NCBI GenBank assembly: GCA_019426215.1
Contig: CM033394.1
Coordinates: forward strand, 434,001-498,000
Direction: 5' to 3'
Length of the DNA stretch: 64,000 nucleotides
Origin: Buddleja alternifolia
Taxonomy: Eukaryota > Streptophyta > Magnoliopsida > Lamiales > Scrophulariaceae
Shown: positions 37,330-49,388 of the stretch, one piece after another
Numbering within the stretch: position 1 is the first letter of the stretch
Layout: each line of letters starts with the position of its first letter
Program-made: the position numbers and the translations under genes
Notes under the pieces: model-generated
Seen by the model: only the letters and a program-made list of their open reading frames with translations
The model's database searches: none
What the model was told of the DNA's origin: nothing

Positions 37330-37913
37330 GTGCTGTAATTTACCTGAAGTTTTCAATTGTGAGGAGCAAAGTCATTTCTCTATACAGTTCTCTGTGTGAT
37401 TCTTCAAAAGCTCTGAGATCTTTGCGAAGAATGTCTAAAGCCACAGCATGCTCATTCCTATCACCAAAATAAATAAATAAAAGAATTGGTGAATTATAAC
37501 TTTTAAGCCCCATGAGAAGTAGTAATTCATGAAAACCATATTATTAATAATCTTACTTGTATAGTGTCTCATAATACTTTACTTTCCTAATCTCAAAATA
37601 TATCTTAGTCGAATGATAGTTGTCGTTCACTCCCGTGAATCTTGAAAGATATTTCTCAACCTCTTCCCACTTCCCATTGAGGATCAGGTTTTCGAAGTAT
37701 TTGAGATCGAAGAAATAACCTGATTCCTGTTCAAGCCTATATTCAAGATGGCATATATAATTAAGTAATTAGTTCCCTGAATAATAACTATATATAGAAC
37801 ATCTAGAAATTCCAAACTTACATGTGGGCAGTCTCGTTGAGGTTCGCGTCTTTACATACTTGCAAGATATAAAATATGGGATCATTTCCGGGGTCGTCTT
37901 TATTGAGAGACAT
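37073..37913 (-). CDS. TOPLESS N-terminal-domain-only protein, copy B (shorter)
   Basis: Exons in transcript order: 37913-37822, 37736-37557, 37457-37344, 37232-37073; 546 nt, 181 aa. The first three exons match copy A exactly in length (92, 180, 114 nt) and phase. The protein has LisH (FYILQVCKDANLNETAHM), CTLH (LEQESGYFFDLKYFENLI, GKWEEVEKYLSRFTGV) and the CRA-like part ending DNPVIKGRTKVPQINMTTL, then ILKHV and stop. In copy A this position is a GT donor (GATGG|GTATTT); the aligned bases here are GATATT, so the donor appears lost and translation runs into TGA. A GT four bases upstream would add only CAG before a stop. A complete LisH-CTLH-CRA unit is still encoded. Confidence 0.65.
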
Positions 37914-38659
37914 TGCCGCGTTAGGTCTATGTGATCTCCTTTAAGCAAAAAAGCATTTACACAATAAGAAATAAACTTTCAGCTAACAAACAGGTATGCA
38001 CAATCATACAGATGAACAATTAATTGAATTCCGAAGAGAAATTAAATCCCAAAAACCACCAAATCAATCAAACTTGATTATGTATATTATTGATCAAATG
38101 TAATTCCAACAGGAGAAAAAACACGTGCAACTTTAACTGATCAATTGATCAAATTCAATTAGAAGAAGGAAAAAGATATTTCAGATTCTGTAGAATGTGA
38201 TTAATTCAAAACACGCAGATTAAAAAATGCTTCTCAATTGCGTCATGAATCACATTAAGCACAAAAGAAATTTTAAAATCAATCGAAATAAACGGTTCTA
38301 TATGTTCTGATCATATGGTGAGCTCGTTTTTCCATCGCTTTTCTTGATTTGGATTTAAAAATGGATTTGAAAGGAAAAAAAAACAAAGAAAACTGTATCT
38401 GATCATGATGATTAAATCCCAGTAGACTAATTGAAGAACAACTAGAAATTCAATACAAAGCGGAAAAATGGAAATAAAACTTACAACAATTACATGCAGC
38501 TGGTTCGAGAGTCCTTAATTTCATCACCAAATGAAGTCAAGAAAGAAATAAAAAAAAAAAGGAGTAGAAAGAAATCCTGAGTCTTATTTTCTTGATTTTG
38601 ATTTCAGAATTCAAGATCCATAGAAACTTATCAAGAAACATGCATGAAAAAGAACTTGG

Positions 38660-38693
<34 letters not shown>

Positions 38694-39350
38694 TTATGTA
38701 TGTATATATACATACACTTACTTTGATGATTGAGAAGAAGAACTTAGAACTGAATATAGAACTGAACTTCTCTCTCTTCGTCGCGCTCTCTCTCTCTCTG
38801 ATATCTGAATAATACAAACTAGAAGGAAGTAGAAGAAGAAAATGGTTATCAGATATGTTGAAGTTATGCTAACCGCTTATCAGATAGGTGGTTGTCTTGT
38901 TTAGAAGGTGTTTGGCTCAAGTTTTTGGTAATGTTTCTGGTAATAACAGCTTAAAAGCTCTCACTTAGTATTGAAATTCATTTGTGCGGTTTGAGACTTT
39001 GATGAATTATTATATACTAGTCGCGGTGGCTGCTTAATTATTTAAGAATTATAAATATATTATTTTGTAATAAAAATTTTTCAATATCAAATACATGCTC
39101 GAAATTTTGTGAGCATAAATTTTACATATAATTTTATGTCAATTATTATAAGTAGTTAGAATTAGTTAATTAAAGAGAAAAAAAATAGAAAAGGAATATG
39201 TAGAGAAGAATTAAGGAGAAAAAGAGATAGAGGAGAAACAACGTGTAGGAGAGAAAATGAGAGTTGTAGAGAAAATTAATTTTGCCATTTGTCAAAGTTG
39301 TAGTGGGTACAAAATGCCATACCAAAAAAATAAGCAAATCAAAGGTGAAA

Positions 39351-41490
39351 TGCTATATACCACTCAAAATTGGATCATTTATTTTTCACTTCCTATGTGG
39401 TTGATCCAGTCATTGTCCAACTCAATAAATTATTCTTTTTCTTTTAGAGTAATGTTATATACCACCCAATTTAAGTCACCTATTTTTCACTTCCTATGTG
39501 GCAATTCTAGTCATTGTCCAACTCAATATCCAATTATTCTTCTTTTTATATATCTTTATATTCTCCTTGATTTTGTTCCTAAAATCTCTCTTCTTCTCTT
39601 TCCTTAATTCATGTAAAAAATCCAGCGGATTTCTTTTCTGTCAGAACTAATTCGTTCAAGAATCCAACTCTCATTCTTCTTTTTTGTTGCTGCATTTCAT
39701 CTCTAAAATCCTCAATTTTCATATGCTCATATTATCATTATTTTACTGCCTCAATAATTAAGTAGTAAATGATTCAAGAAGATGATACATCAATTCTTGA
39801 TAAAAGTATGCAATGCCAAAGCTCTGAAAGTGTTGTGTTTCTAAACGAGGCACTCTAATTCAATAATCCTTGTGACATAGCTACTTAGGACGATATCAGA
39901 GACATCATCATAGACAAACATTGTTGAAACTAGATTCATTGGTTCGATTCTTCAGATTTGAGAACAAGATTTTTTTTCAATTTAAATCCTTTCAGCTGTG
40001 GGGCGGATCTGCGTTATGTACAATTGTACATTTTCATGTTTAGTTGAAGCCATCTTTTTTTCCTTCAATGTTCAAGGTATTTTTTTAAATTAGGTACTTT
40101 GATAAAAAAAAAATGCAGCATCGCCATAAAAAAGATAATGAGGTTTGGATTCTTGAACAAAGAAAAAGACGCGAGTTTTAGTTCAGGAAGAAAGAAATCC
40201 GCTGGATTTTTTTACATGAATTAAGGAAAGAGGAGAAAGAGAAATTTTAGGAACAAAATCAAGGAGAATATAAATATAAATAAAAAGAAGAAGAATTAAA
40301 TATTGAGTTGGACAATGATTAAGATTGCCACATAAGAAGTGAAAAATAGGTAATCCAAAATTGGATGGTATATAGCATTTTCCTTTCTTTTATTAACCCC
40401 TCCCTGATTTTCCTCCTAAAAATTCTCTTCTCTTTCCTTATTCATGTCTCGTAACTCATCAAAATCTTTTCTTCCTAAATTAAACTCTTGAACTCTTTTT
40501 CTTTTGTGTTAAAGATGTATCCGAAGTTTTTTCTTTCGTTCATGGCTATGCTAGCCACCAAAGGATCTCTGCAACTCAAAATTAATTCAGAAAAACAACC
40601 AGAAGGATCTCTGCAACTGAAAATTAATTCCGAAAAACAACGAAGGACTCTACTGAAAACTAAGAGGCAAACGTGAAAAGAACTCGTATGAACAATTCTC
40701 AGAGCAGAATATCACCAAGGATTGGTGCAAGCATCACCGGAAAAAAAAGGCTTTATAGGAAGTCATTAGAGTAAAATCTTGAACTATAAAAGGGCTCCCC
40801 AAATAAGATTGTTTGTGATCTGTTGTCACTTATTATTATTATTTTTTTTTTTCCAAACTTGAATAAAAAATTTCATATTGGAGCAAGTAAAAGTTGTGGG
40901 CTCAGCTTTTTCTTCACCAAAGTAAATTTTTGCTGCAATTGGGATGAGAATGAGACTTGCTAATGTAGAATTAAAATTGTAAAGAAGAACTATATTTGCT
41001 TCAATCCGTCCAATTTTGATTTTACATATTTTTATTGTAATTGATGACTATCATTTTGAGTTATGTACCAAAAACATTCATAAAAGAAAATTTCATATTC
41101 TTTTCGTTCCTTTCCTCTCCCAATTTACTTACCATTGTTTAATAGAGAGCAGGCTCATTGAAGCAAACCTTGATAGAAAGAAATAATGAAATTTTCTATG
41201 TCAATTTTCTTACTAGGCTAGTTGAACTTTGGATCTTCAATGACAAAAGGAAAATAAGTCGAGAGTTTTCATTAATTAGGAAGAACAAAAGTTTGATGGA
41301 TTCTGAGATGCAAATAAGGAAGGAGAGGAAGAGATTTTTTAGGAGGAAAATCAGGAAAGAAGAAAAATTTTAAAAAGAAAAAATAATAATTAAATGGTGA
41401 GTTGGAAAACGACTAGGACATCCACGTAGTCAGCCACATAAGAAGTGAAAAATAGGTGATCCAACCTTGGGTGGTATATAGCATCATTCA
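39351..41490. mobile_element. Outer MULE-like MITE carrying a nested relative
   Basis: Left end (39351, ATGCTATATACCACTC) and right end (about 41490, complement ATGATGCTATATACCACCC) are inverted copies sharing TATTTTTCACTTC(C/T)TATGTGG. The inner region also folds: CTGATTTTCCTCCTAAAAA near 40408 pairs with TTTTTAGGAGGAAAATCAGG near 41337. A related element is inserted at 39447-40383. Contains two imperfect 42-bp repeats at about 40562 and 40604. Confidence 0.6.
39447..40383. mobile_element. Nested MULE-type MITE, same family
   Basis: Termini GAGTAATGTTATATACCACC and, complemented, GGAAAATGCTATATACCATC, arms of at least 200 bp (through AAATCCAGCGGATTTC at about 39621 and its inverse near 40195). 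Flanked by a perfect 9-bp repeat TTTCTTTTA (39438-39446, 40384-40392), marking insertion into the left arm of the outer copy. Confidence 0.7.
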
Positions 41491-42960
41491 TTACTATAAT
41501 AGTACTCCGTTTATTAATCTATATCTATATCTATTCTAAAAGGATGAATGATTTAGGATGATTTACATGATTTAGATGATTTACATCTTTTGGGTTAAGA
41601 CCAAAATAACCCTATTGTAATAAATTAATCTTATCTTCTAATAAAAATAATAATAACTATTATTATTATTGTTATAATAAAATGCATGTGCATGAACTTG
41701 GAATTAATAGTTCACAAGTTTGTTCAATGTATGTGTTTAATGAATCTTAATATTAATTGTTATTGTGAATGTGAATGTGAATATTGTTTCAATTTTCAAG
41801 CTTTATTTATAGCCATCCAATTGAAATCAAAGTATGTGAGAGGCCACATTTTCAATAACCTCACCAAAGGAATGAAAATCTGCTTGTTTGCATTCACCGA
41901 AAGAGATACAAAATCTGATCGCGATCACCCTTTGGTATGGAAGCGATTTTTCGAAACCAAACTATTAATAACATGATAATTTGGTCAAAAACAAAAATAT
42001 CTATCTTTCAAACATTCACAAGCTAGGAAAATGATCAGCAATATTCAGATGGATCCCTCCTCAGATAAATTGGATTAAATTAAACATTTATGGTTCCTCC
42101 TTATGTTATCCAATGTTTTGCTATACATCTTGGCTTTACGACTGACAATTTTGCAGAAACAGCGGCTCTAAAGTAGATGGGTACTCAAGCTTCTCATTTT
42201 TTTTTTGATCATCGAAAAAGAGGGTGTTAGTGATGGTGACCAAAGCACCCCCGGCTACTCAAGCTTCTCATTGAAACCGACTCACTTGTACTCTTTAATA
42301 CTCTACTCTTTGCAGGCAAACAGAAACCCGACCAATGACGACCATGATGATGAAGGAGATATTACGGACGTTGGGGGAAGTTAAAGTTTGTTTTGGCTAT
42401 AGGGATATTGGGGAGGTTAATGCAGCAGATGGGAGTTTGTTTTGTACACTTTCGTAATGAATGAATTTTACTTTGGCTGTTAAAAAAAACAGATATATAT
42501 GAGAGGCAGTCATCTTCTCGACTCGACCTAGGACTTTATATCTAAAATCATTATCCCACAAATGTCTTTGTTTTGCGATTACATCATTATCCCATAGTTG
42601 AAGATGTTCTTTTCGAAAGTGATAATCTTATTCTGGTGATAACATCACCAATGATGGGAAATTATGTTTTAAGGTACCAACTTTTTAAATTATGTTGAGC
42701 ATATCACCTTTTGCATATTTAGAGACGAAATTAATAAATGCTACAATTTGTTAAAATAGTCAACTTCTTTTGTAGAATTTTATATTTTGTATGGAGTAAG
42801 TTAGATGTCGTATAATATGTCAAATGACACAACTTACGCTAACTTGAGCAAGTATTTTATTATTTTATTATTTTCTATATATTACTAATTCATTATATTT
42901 AATAAGGTCTTAGATAAGTAAAACATTAATATGAGGGCATAAAAAGCCTAAATACTAACA

Positions 42961-43216
42961 GGGTGAATTACATGCACACACCCTCACTTTAGTATTAATT
43001 ACCAAATCCCCTGACTTTTGATAAATCACAACGAGACCCCATCAAGTGGTTTATTTGTAAGGTTTACATATATGAAATTATAAGAATTTTTGAATACACA
43101 TGGGGTGTAATTGTTAGAATATCTTAATATTGGGGGAACTTTATGTAATTGCGAAAAGGTCAAGGGGGTTTCAGTAATTTTGCACTAAAGTGAAGGGGTG
43201 TAGATCTAATTTTCTC
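42961..43216. mobile_element. 256-bp MULE-type MITE
   Basis: Inverted ends with matching CACCC..TCACTTTAGT cores (GGGTGAATTACATGCACACA on the left; GAGAAAATTAGATCTACACC on the right complement). Flanks ATACTAACA (42952-42960) and ATACTAAAA (43217-43225) fit a 9-bp target duplication. Confidence 0.65.
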
Positions 43217-43538
43217 ATACTAAAAGTGGATCACGTACCAAAATATTTATAAGAAAATTATGTACAAGCATTGAAAAACTTAGAATGGGTACTCAATTGG
43301 CAATCAATTAATCGGTCATAAATTAACCGATTAAAATATAAGAAGGGTTACACCTGCACTTCTAATATGCAAACTTTTCATTAAACTTTTGAAATCATTT
43401 AGGAATAACATATATATATATATATGTATATATATAATTTGGAGAAATCTCAAGAGTCTTTTTGTTTTCATTCTACTCAAGAATTAATGATATGCACGAC
43501 ATATTTGATAAACTCCAAAATGCTTATAATTTTTTGGG

Positions 43539-44194
43539 GGTTAAGTACAAAATGTTCCCTGAATTATTTCTACTGTCACATATATTTTTTTTAAACTTTA
43601 AAAAGTATCAAAATGGTCCTCATGAAAATTCATGATTTATGCCAAATTCACCCATCCAAACACAACCTTACAATATTTAAGCACTATATTAACTTACCCG
43701 ATGATTCATTGTTTATTTATCAAATCTTATAATTTGTTAATTAAAAAATTATGAAGAATCATATCTTATCAACTAACAAATCACTTAAATCTTGTAACTT
43801 GTAAATTTTTAAACTTATTATAAATTAACAAGGACTTTGATTTAAATTAATAAAATTAATAAATTGTAGATTTGAACTTATAAAATTTGTATTTTCTAAA
43901 TGTATCATGTTCAATTAAAAGTTATTTAATAGTATCAATTAACAAATTCTATTTAATTTTGAATAAAATTTGTATGCATTTTATTTCAAATCTTATAAGT
44001 TCGATAAAAAAAGAATTAACCAAGTTCATTTGATGCTTAAACATTGTAAGGTTGTGTTTGGGTTAGAGCATTTGGCATAACTCTTGAATTTTCATGACAA
44101 ACTATTTTGGTACCTTTTAAATATTGGACGGGGAGAGGGGATGGGGGGGTACGTGACAGTAGGAATAGTTCAAGGGGGACATTTTGTATTTAAC
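43539..44194. mobile_element. 656-bp MITE with long arms
   Basis: Left GGTTAAGTACAAAATGTTCC and right complement GGTTAAATACAAAATGTCCC; arms continue about 150 bp, including TCATGAAAATTCA and the inner CCAAACACAACCTTACAAT block. A diverged copy lies at 11930-12530. Its right arm is repeated at about 45731, inside a segmental duplication. Confidence 0.65.
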
Positions 44195-45240
44195 CTTATT
44201 TTAATTGGTCATTTAATCTTAAGGATAATATATACGTAATATTAGAAACCCTCAATAGTTATAATTTGAATCTAGCTAAAAACGATAAGCACATAAGATT
44301 TAAAAAAGGCGGATTGTTATAATTTCAGTCTTTCTTTCTTATAGTTCGCAACAAAAAGGAAGAAACTTTAATGTTTTTAATAAGAAAAACAAACGTAAAC
44401 AAGTGATCCAGATAAATATAGTAGGTATAATTGTACTTTTCCTATAGAATTTGTCATGTAAATAAATTATCAAGTTAAGTAGTCTCCTTACCGTAAATAT
44501 GATAAAATCGATATGCCCTTTATAATTTAAGAAGTTCCTAATCCCTTAAGATTAATTTTTCCACAATTATATTGTGAGGGTTGACTGTAAATATCGTAAT
44601 CTCAGTGAAGAGATTAGGCAGTTTGAATGGAAAATCCACTTTGTCGAGTGAAGTAAGAACCTTGTTGCTCAGAATATTTGCAGTTTGGGGTTTGGGAGTA
44701 AATGGTCAGGGCCAATTAGGTTTAACTCTTTACCTCAATATTTGTTTTGTAATGAGGGGATTGTAGCCCCTAACATTTATACGTTTTTTCCCATGAATGA
44801 GTTTCTTTCCTTCCTATCAAAAAAAAAAAAAAAAGAGAGTTGAAGAATCTACTTTGAGAGCTACTTGATATTTTCAATTAAACTCATTGTTGATATGAGT
44901 TGATCAAGATATCCGTTCGATTTCTTTGATGACATGAGATGATTTACATTTTATAATTTTTTTATGAACATTAAATAACTCAATAGATATAAATTAATCC
45001 TCTAATAAAAGTAGTATTTTTATTATTATAAAATAATTGTGCATGAACTTAAAATTAATAGTTCACAAGTTTGTTCAATATATATATTTCATGGAGTTTA
45101 ATACTAAATTAAAGAGTTGATTGCAATTTACCTCCCTATGAAACACCTAAAATGCAAAAGACACCTGTGAAAAAACAAAGGTAATTTACCCCATTGTGAA
45201 AAATAAAATGCAATTTAGCCTCCTGCTTGCCACTTCACGC
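44071..45240. repeat. Direct duplication, copy 1
   Basis: Starts in the right arm of the 43.5-kb MITE (TTTGGCATAACTC) and runs through the LINE tail to CAATTTAGCCTCCTGC. Collinear with 45731-46845, differing by point changes and small indels. Confidence 0.75.
44581..44838 (+). mobile_element. LINE 3' end with A tail (copy 1)
   Basis: Decayed coding sequence that, compared with copy 2, encodes a stretch such as DCKYRNLSEEIR / VEQSKNIVAHNICS. This resembles the RNase H-like C-terminus of plant LINEs. A 3' UTR and a run of 15 or so A residues follow. Confidence 0.5.
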
Positions 45241-45730
45241 GTGTTCCAATTGAACACTTTCCATTTTTGATTATTCTTAAAGGAGAAGATTATTCTCTTT
45301 ACCAAATGTATGCGGATTCAATCACGATCCTATAGTAAGAACAAGAGATCTTTGTCAATCAATCCTCTTGCCCCTCATTCTTCGAGAATCAGAAAGGTCC
45401 TTTTCAAGTTCGAATTGTTCATTTAGAATTTGGGTTCTTCTACTTCATTTTTATTTAATATTAATTTCTTTTTCCCTCTTTTTTTTTTTATATCATTCCT
45501 TAAGTCCCATAGGTTTGATCCTGCAGAATTTGACCATTGAATAAAGGGTACGAAATCAATCTGATTGGTTTTTCGATCAAAAGCACTACGTGAAATGTTA
45601 GCTTTTTTCCTCTTCCTCTATCCCTATCCCATAGGTACAAAATCAGTAGATAACCTTTTCTTTTGTATGAATTGATCTTATTCCATTCCAATTCCTTCCT
45701 GATACCTCCCAAGGAAAATATTGAATTGGC

Positions 45731-46845
45731 GTTTGGCATAACTCATGAATTTTCATAACAAACTATTTTGGTACCTTTTAAATTTTGGAGGGGAAGAGGG
45801 TATGTGACAGTAAGAATAGTTCAAAGGGACATTTTGTATTTAACCCTATTTTAATTGGTCATTTAATCTTAAGGATAATATAATGTAATATTTGAAGAAA
45901 CCCTCAATAGTTATAATTTTAATCTAGCTAAAAACGATAAACACATAAGATTTGAAAAAGGCAGTTGTTATAATTTCAGTCTTTATTTCTTATAGTTCGC
46001 AACAAAAAGGAAGACGCTTTCATGTTTTTAATAAGAAAAACAAACTTAAAAAAGTGACCCAGATAAATATAGCAGGTATAAATGTACTTTTTCTATAGAA
46101 TTTGTCATGTATATAAATTATCAAGTTAAGTAGTCCTCTTACCTTAAATATGGTAAAATCGTTATGCCCTTTATAATTTAAGAAGTTCCTAATCCCTTAA
46201 GATTAATTTTTCCACAATGATATTGTGAGGGTTGACTGTAAATATCGTAATCTCAGTGAAGAGATTAGGCAGTTTGGATGGAAAATCCGTTTTGTCGAGC
46301 AAAGTAAGAACATTGTTGCTCATAATATTTGTAGTTTGGGGTTTGAGAGTAAATGGTCGGGGCCAATTAGGTTGAACTCTTTACCTCAAGATTTATCTTG
46401 TAATGTGGGGATTGTAACCCCCAACATTTATACGTTTTTTTCCCATGAATCAGTTTCTTTCCTATCCAAAAAAAAAAGAGTTGAAGAATCTGCTTTGAGA
46501 GCTACTTGATAATTTCAATTAAACTCATTGTTGATCAAAATCTCTGTTCGATTTGATGACATGAGATTATTTATATTTTTTAACTTTTTTGTGATAGATC
46601 GATATAAATTAATCCTCTAATAAAAATAATTTTATAAAATAATTGTGCATGAACTTAAAATTAATAGTTCACAAGTTTGTTCAATGTATATGTTTCATGG
46701 AGTTTCATACTAAATTAAGGGTTAATTGCAATTTACCTCCCTATGAAACACCTAAAATGCAAAAAAGACTTGTGAAAAAACAATGGTTATTTACCCCATT
46801 GTGAAAAAGAAAATGCAATTTAGCCTCCTGCCCACCACTATACGC
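45731..46845. repeat. Direct duplication, copy 2
   Basis: Second copy of 44071-45240, offset 1660 bp. It begins abruptly inside the MITE arm, so the duplication arose after that MITE had inserted. The DNA between the copies (45241-45730) is not repeated. Confidence 0.75.
46231..46486 (+). mobile_element. LINE 3' end with A tail (copy 2)
   Basis: An open stretch reads RVDCKYRNLSEEIRQFGWKI, then RFVEQSKNIVAHNICSLGFE, like the terminal RNase H-type region of plant LINE ORF2 (W..RFV.R..N..AH pattern). It ends in a 3' UTR and A-run. Fragment only, present as part of the duplication. Confidence 0.5.
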
Positions 46846-47151
46846 ATTTTGTAAGTAATTATGTTGTTTTTTTCTATTATATGGCAATTTTGGCCCCTAA
46901 TATTTCAACCATTGGATCAACTATGTCAAAGCTCTATGATCAATATTAAATCCTATATATTTATTAATCTAAAAATTAATAACCATAGATCTTATTTTAG
47001 ATCAATGACTCATATTTAACATCATATACGTTGGTTATATATATTATTAATTATAAACTAATAATCTATTGATGTCTGTATATTATTATATATATACATG
47101 ACATATATATATATATATATATATATACAAAATATCAAATGCCAAAAAAAT

Positions 47152-47700
47152 TTACAGATCAAAACGTCGTCGTCGTTGGCTGCTTGGTGGAGGTGGTTGG
47201 TGGATCATCTTGTGAGAAAGGTGGGGGATCTGGCGAGGGTCCAGTGGTGTAGAGGCTGAGAGGATCTGGCGAGGGTGGTGGGGGATTTGGAGACTGGGCG
47301 GTTGCAATGGGGGTGTGGCGGTAAGACGAAGATTGAGTGTGGCGCTGACAAATGTGGGGGTAGCTGGGGTGGGTTTAGGGGTGAAAGGTGGTAGAAGTGG
47401 CAATTGGGCAAAAGTTAGGGAGGGTGACGATGGGTTGGGAAAGTTTGAGGGCAGCAATGCTGGTAGATCCATAATGGTTCAGTATGACCGTAATGATGGT
47501 AGTTGCTGCAGAGGCTTCTTGGGGATGTGCCAGGGCGTGGCCGGCGGCGGAATTTCAGTGATGGTGGTGGCGTAGGCAATCAATGGAGATGTGACTGCTA
47601 ATGGATGGAGGTGAGGATGAATAGTGATGGTGAGGGGTAAATGTATTAGGATTAGGATTTGAAGAAAATGACAAATTGGGGAAGGAGATAACAGAAACAA
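47152..47700. other. GC-rich, gene-like segment inside the candidate Helitron
   Basis: Unlike the AT-rich surroundings, this stretch is G-rich on the plus strand. It has a proline-rich open frame on the minus strand (MDLPALLPSNFPNPSSPSLT, 47472-47152) and glycine-rich frames on the plus strand. Codon bias cannot be judged by eye. It could be a captured gene fragment or simple low-complexity DNA; no family recognised. Confidence 0.35.
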
Positions 47701-48215
47701 ATATAAGAAAGGAAATTTAATACATCACTCATCCTTCAACTTTGTTCTTCATCTACATTGCTTCAATTGATGGGGTGGATGATTAAAGAATTTTTCTATA
47801 ACGCCGCACTTAATAAACAGCAGAAATGAAATAATGGAAAACTTAGTGTCATAGAAGATGCAATTGAAAGAGCACAAACAAGGAGAAAAAAACATAAAGA
47901 AACCACTTTTGGTCGGAGAAGAGTGCAAGTAAAACTCTTTAAAAATTATTTTATAAACCAAAAGAAATTAAAACTAAACACACTATAGCTTCTGAAAAAG
48001 GTAATGGGAACAAAAGAAAGCAACTGGCGATGAACAATAAAGAAGAATGCAACAACAATATAATTTCAAGTGATAGTGTAGAGACATTGAGCAATTTGAG
48101 ATAGGAATATAAAAGGATATTCGTAAAGTCAAGTAAGATGAAGGTTGTGATATCCATCAAGATCTAACAAGAGAAAGAGAATGACACTAACACCCACTGC
48201 TTTATTTATATTTTA

Positions 48216-48801
48216 CGGAAAATTACACTAACACCCACTGCTATAATAGATAATTACACAAACTTACCCTCTTATCATTGAAATTGCAAATACCTAACCC
48301 ACTATGATTGAAAATTACATTTACCCCTGGAAACTCTCGGTCACTGGTCAAATAGTACTAAATGACATTTTTGTCCTTCACTTAAATCATTAAAAAAAAG
48401 CTGGAATAATATTTTCATTCAGCCATACCCCCTTTTATAATATGAAATTACCAAAAAAACCCTCTTGTTACATCCCCTGTAGGGGGTTAATTGTACAGTT
48501 TTTAGGGGTTAAATTGTTAAGAATATTTTAATATATGGGGGGTGATTGTAAGAAGTGCATTATAATAGGGGAGGTTTGTGTAATTTTAAAAATATAACAG
48601 GGAGGTTGGTGTAATTTTTCCTTAATGACATTTGGGCAGGGGCATTTTTCAAAGTTCACATGATGACGTCATCAAAAAACTGATCTCTAGGGGTAAATGT
48701 AATTTTTAACTATAGTGGGTTGGGTATTTGTAATTTCATTTATAAGATTGTAAGTTTGTGTAATTACCTATTATAGCAGTGGTTATTGGTGTAATTTTCC
48801 C
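48216..48801. mobile_element. 586-bp MULE-type MITE
   Basis: Ends CGGAAAATTACACTAACACC and, complemented, GGGAAAATTACACCAATAAC, arms about 120 bp (shared CCACTGCTATAATAG, AATTACACAAACTTAC). Flanked by TATATTTTA (48207-48215) and TATATGTTA (48802-48810). Confidence 0.7.
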
Positions 48802-48995
48802 TATATGTTATACTATTTGTCATCTCAACTTTAATTATTGTAGATTATTTTAATTTATTTATGAAGAGTTGTTCGAAACTTTTAATTTTATTCGTTCAAA
48901 TATTTAAATTATGCAATTATTTTGATAATTTCGTTTGAATCATGTGCAACGCACGTGCTCTTTACTAGTAGTATAGAAGTATGGATATAACAAAA

Positions 48996-49275
48996 GGTTT
49001 GAGACTTTGATGGGCTAGTTTTGGGCCTATCCATTTGGCACTAAAAGTGACAGAGTCCGTCCAGCTGAAAGATTGTTTTCAAAATTGGGTTGGGCCTCTC
49101 CAAAAGCTTTTAGAGCTTTCAGTGATAAATAACTAAAAATAGAAAACAAAATTCAAATTATTAGAAAAATAAAAAGAAAAAAGAATTCAAAACCCCCAAA
49201 TTGGAAACTGAAGCTCCTTTTAGGGTTTTATTGAATTATCTGTAAGTATTCCAATTTCCAAATTCCACATTAGAG
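48996..49275. repeat. Segment shared with 36201-36500
   Basis: Homologous to the DNA downstream of TOPLESS-like copy B; here it forms the proximal upstream region (promoter and leader) of the small membrane-protein gene, starting just after the Helitron 3' end. Confidence 0.6.
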
Positions 49276-49388
49276 TATATATATATATAGATTGCTATCT
49301 GTATGTATAATAACAACTAACTTTCAGTCTCTCCTTTCTACATTCAGCTTTCTTTTTGGTTTTGTTTGCTCAAGCTCAAAGATTAAAA

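Larger units (their letters stand above)
41519..48968 (+). mobile_element. Candidate 7.45-kb nonautonomous Helitron
   Basis: The proposed 5' end is A|TCTATATCTATATCTATTC followed by TAAAAGG. The proposed 3' end is GTGCAACGCACGTGCTCTTT then ACTAG|T, i.e. CTRR preceded by a short hairpin and inserted between A and T. The same 3' end, slightly diverged, occurs on the minus strand at 58278 and 60255, supporting a family. Inside are three copies of an AGTTCACAAGTTTGTTCAAT-containing segment (near 41712, 45060, 46668), duplicated LINE tails and MITEs. No Rep/helicase ORF is seen. The two ends may belong to different copies. Confidence 0.4.

Noticed and set aside
39017..39020. Possible minus-strand Helitron 3' end (complement GCAGCCACCGCGACTAG)
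   Set aside because: Different from the other Helitron ends here and no partner 5' end found.
41686..41976. 96-residue frame (KSKYVRGHIFNNLTKGMKIC)
   Set aside because: Lies inside the candidate Helitron, starts in low-complexity sequence and matches no family I know; possibly LINE-derived.
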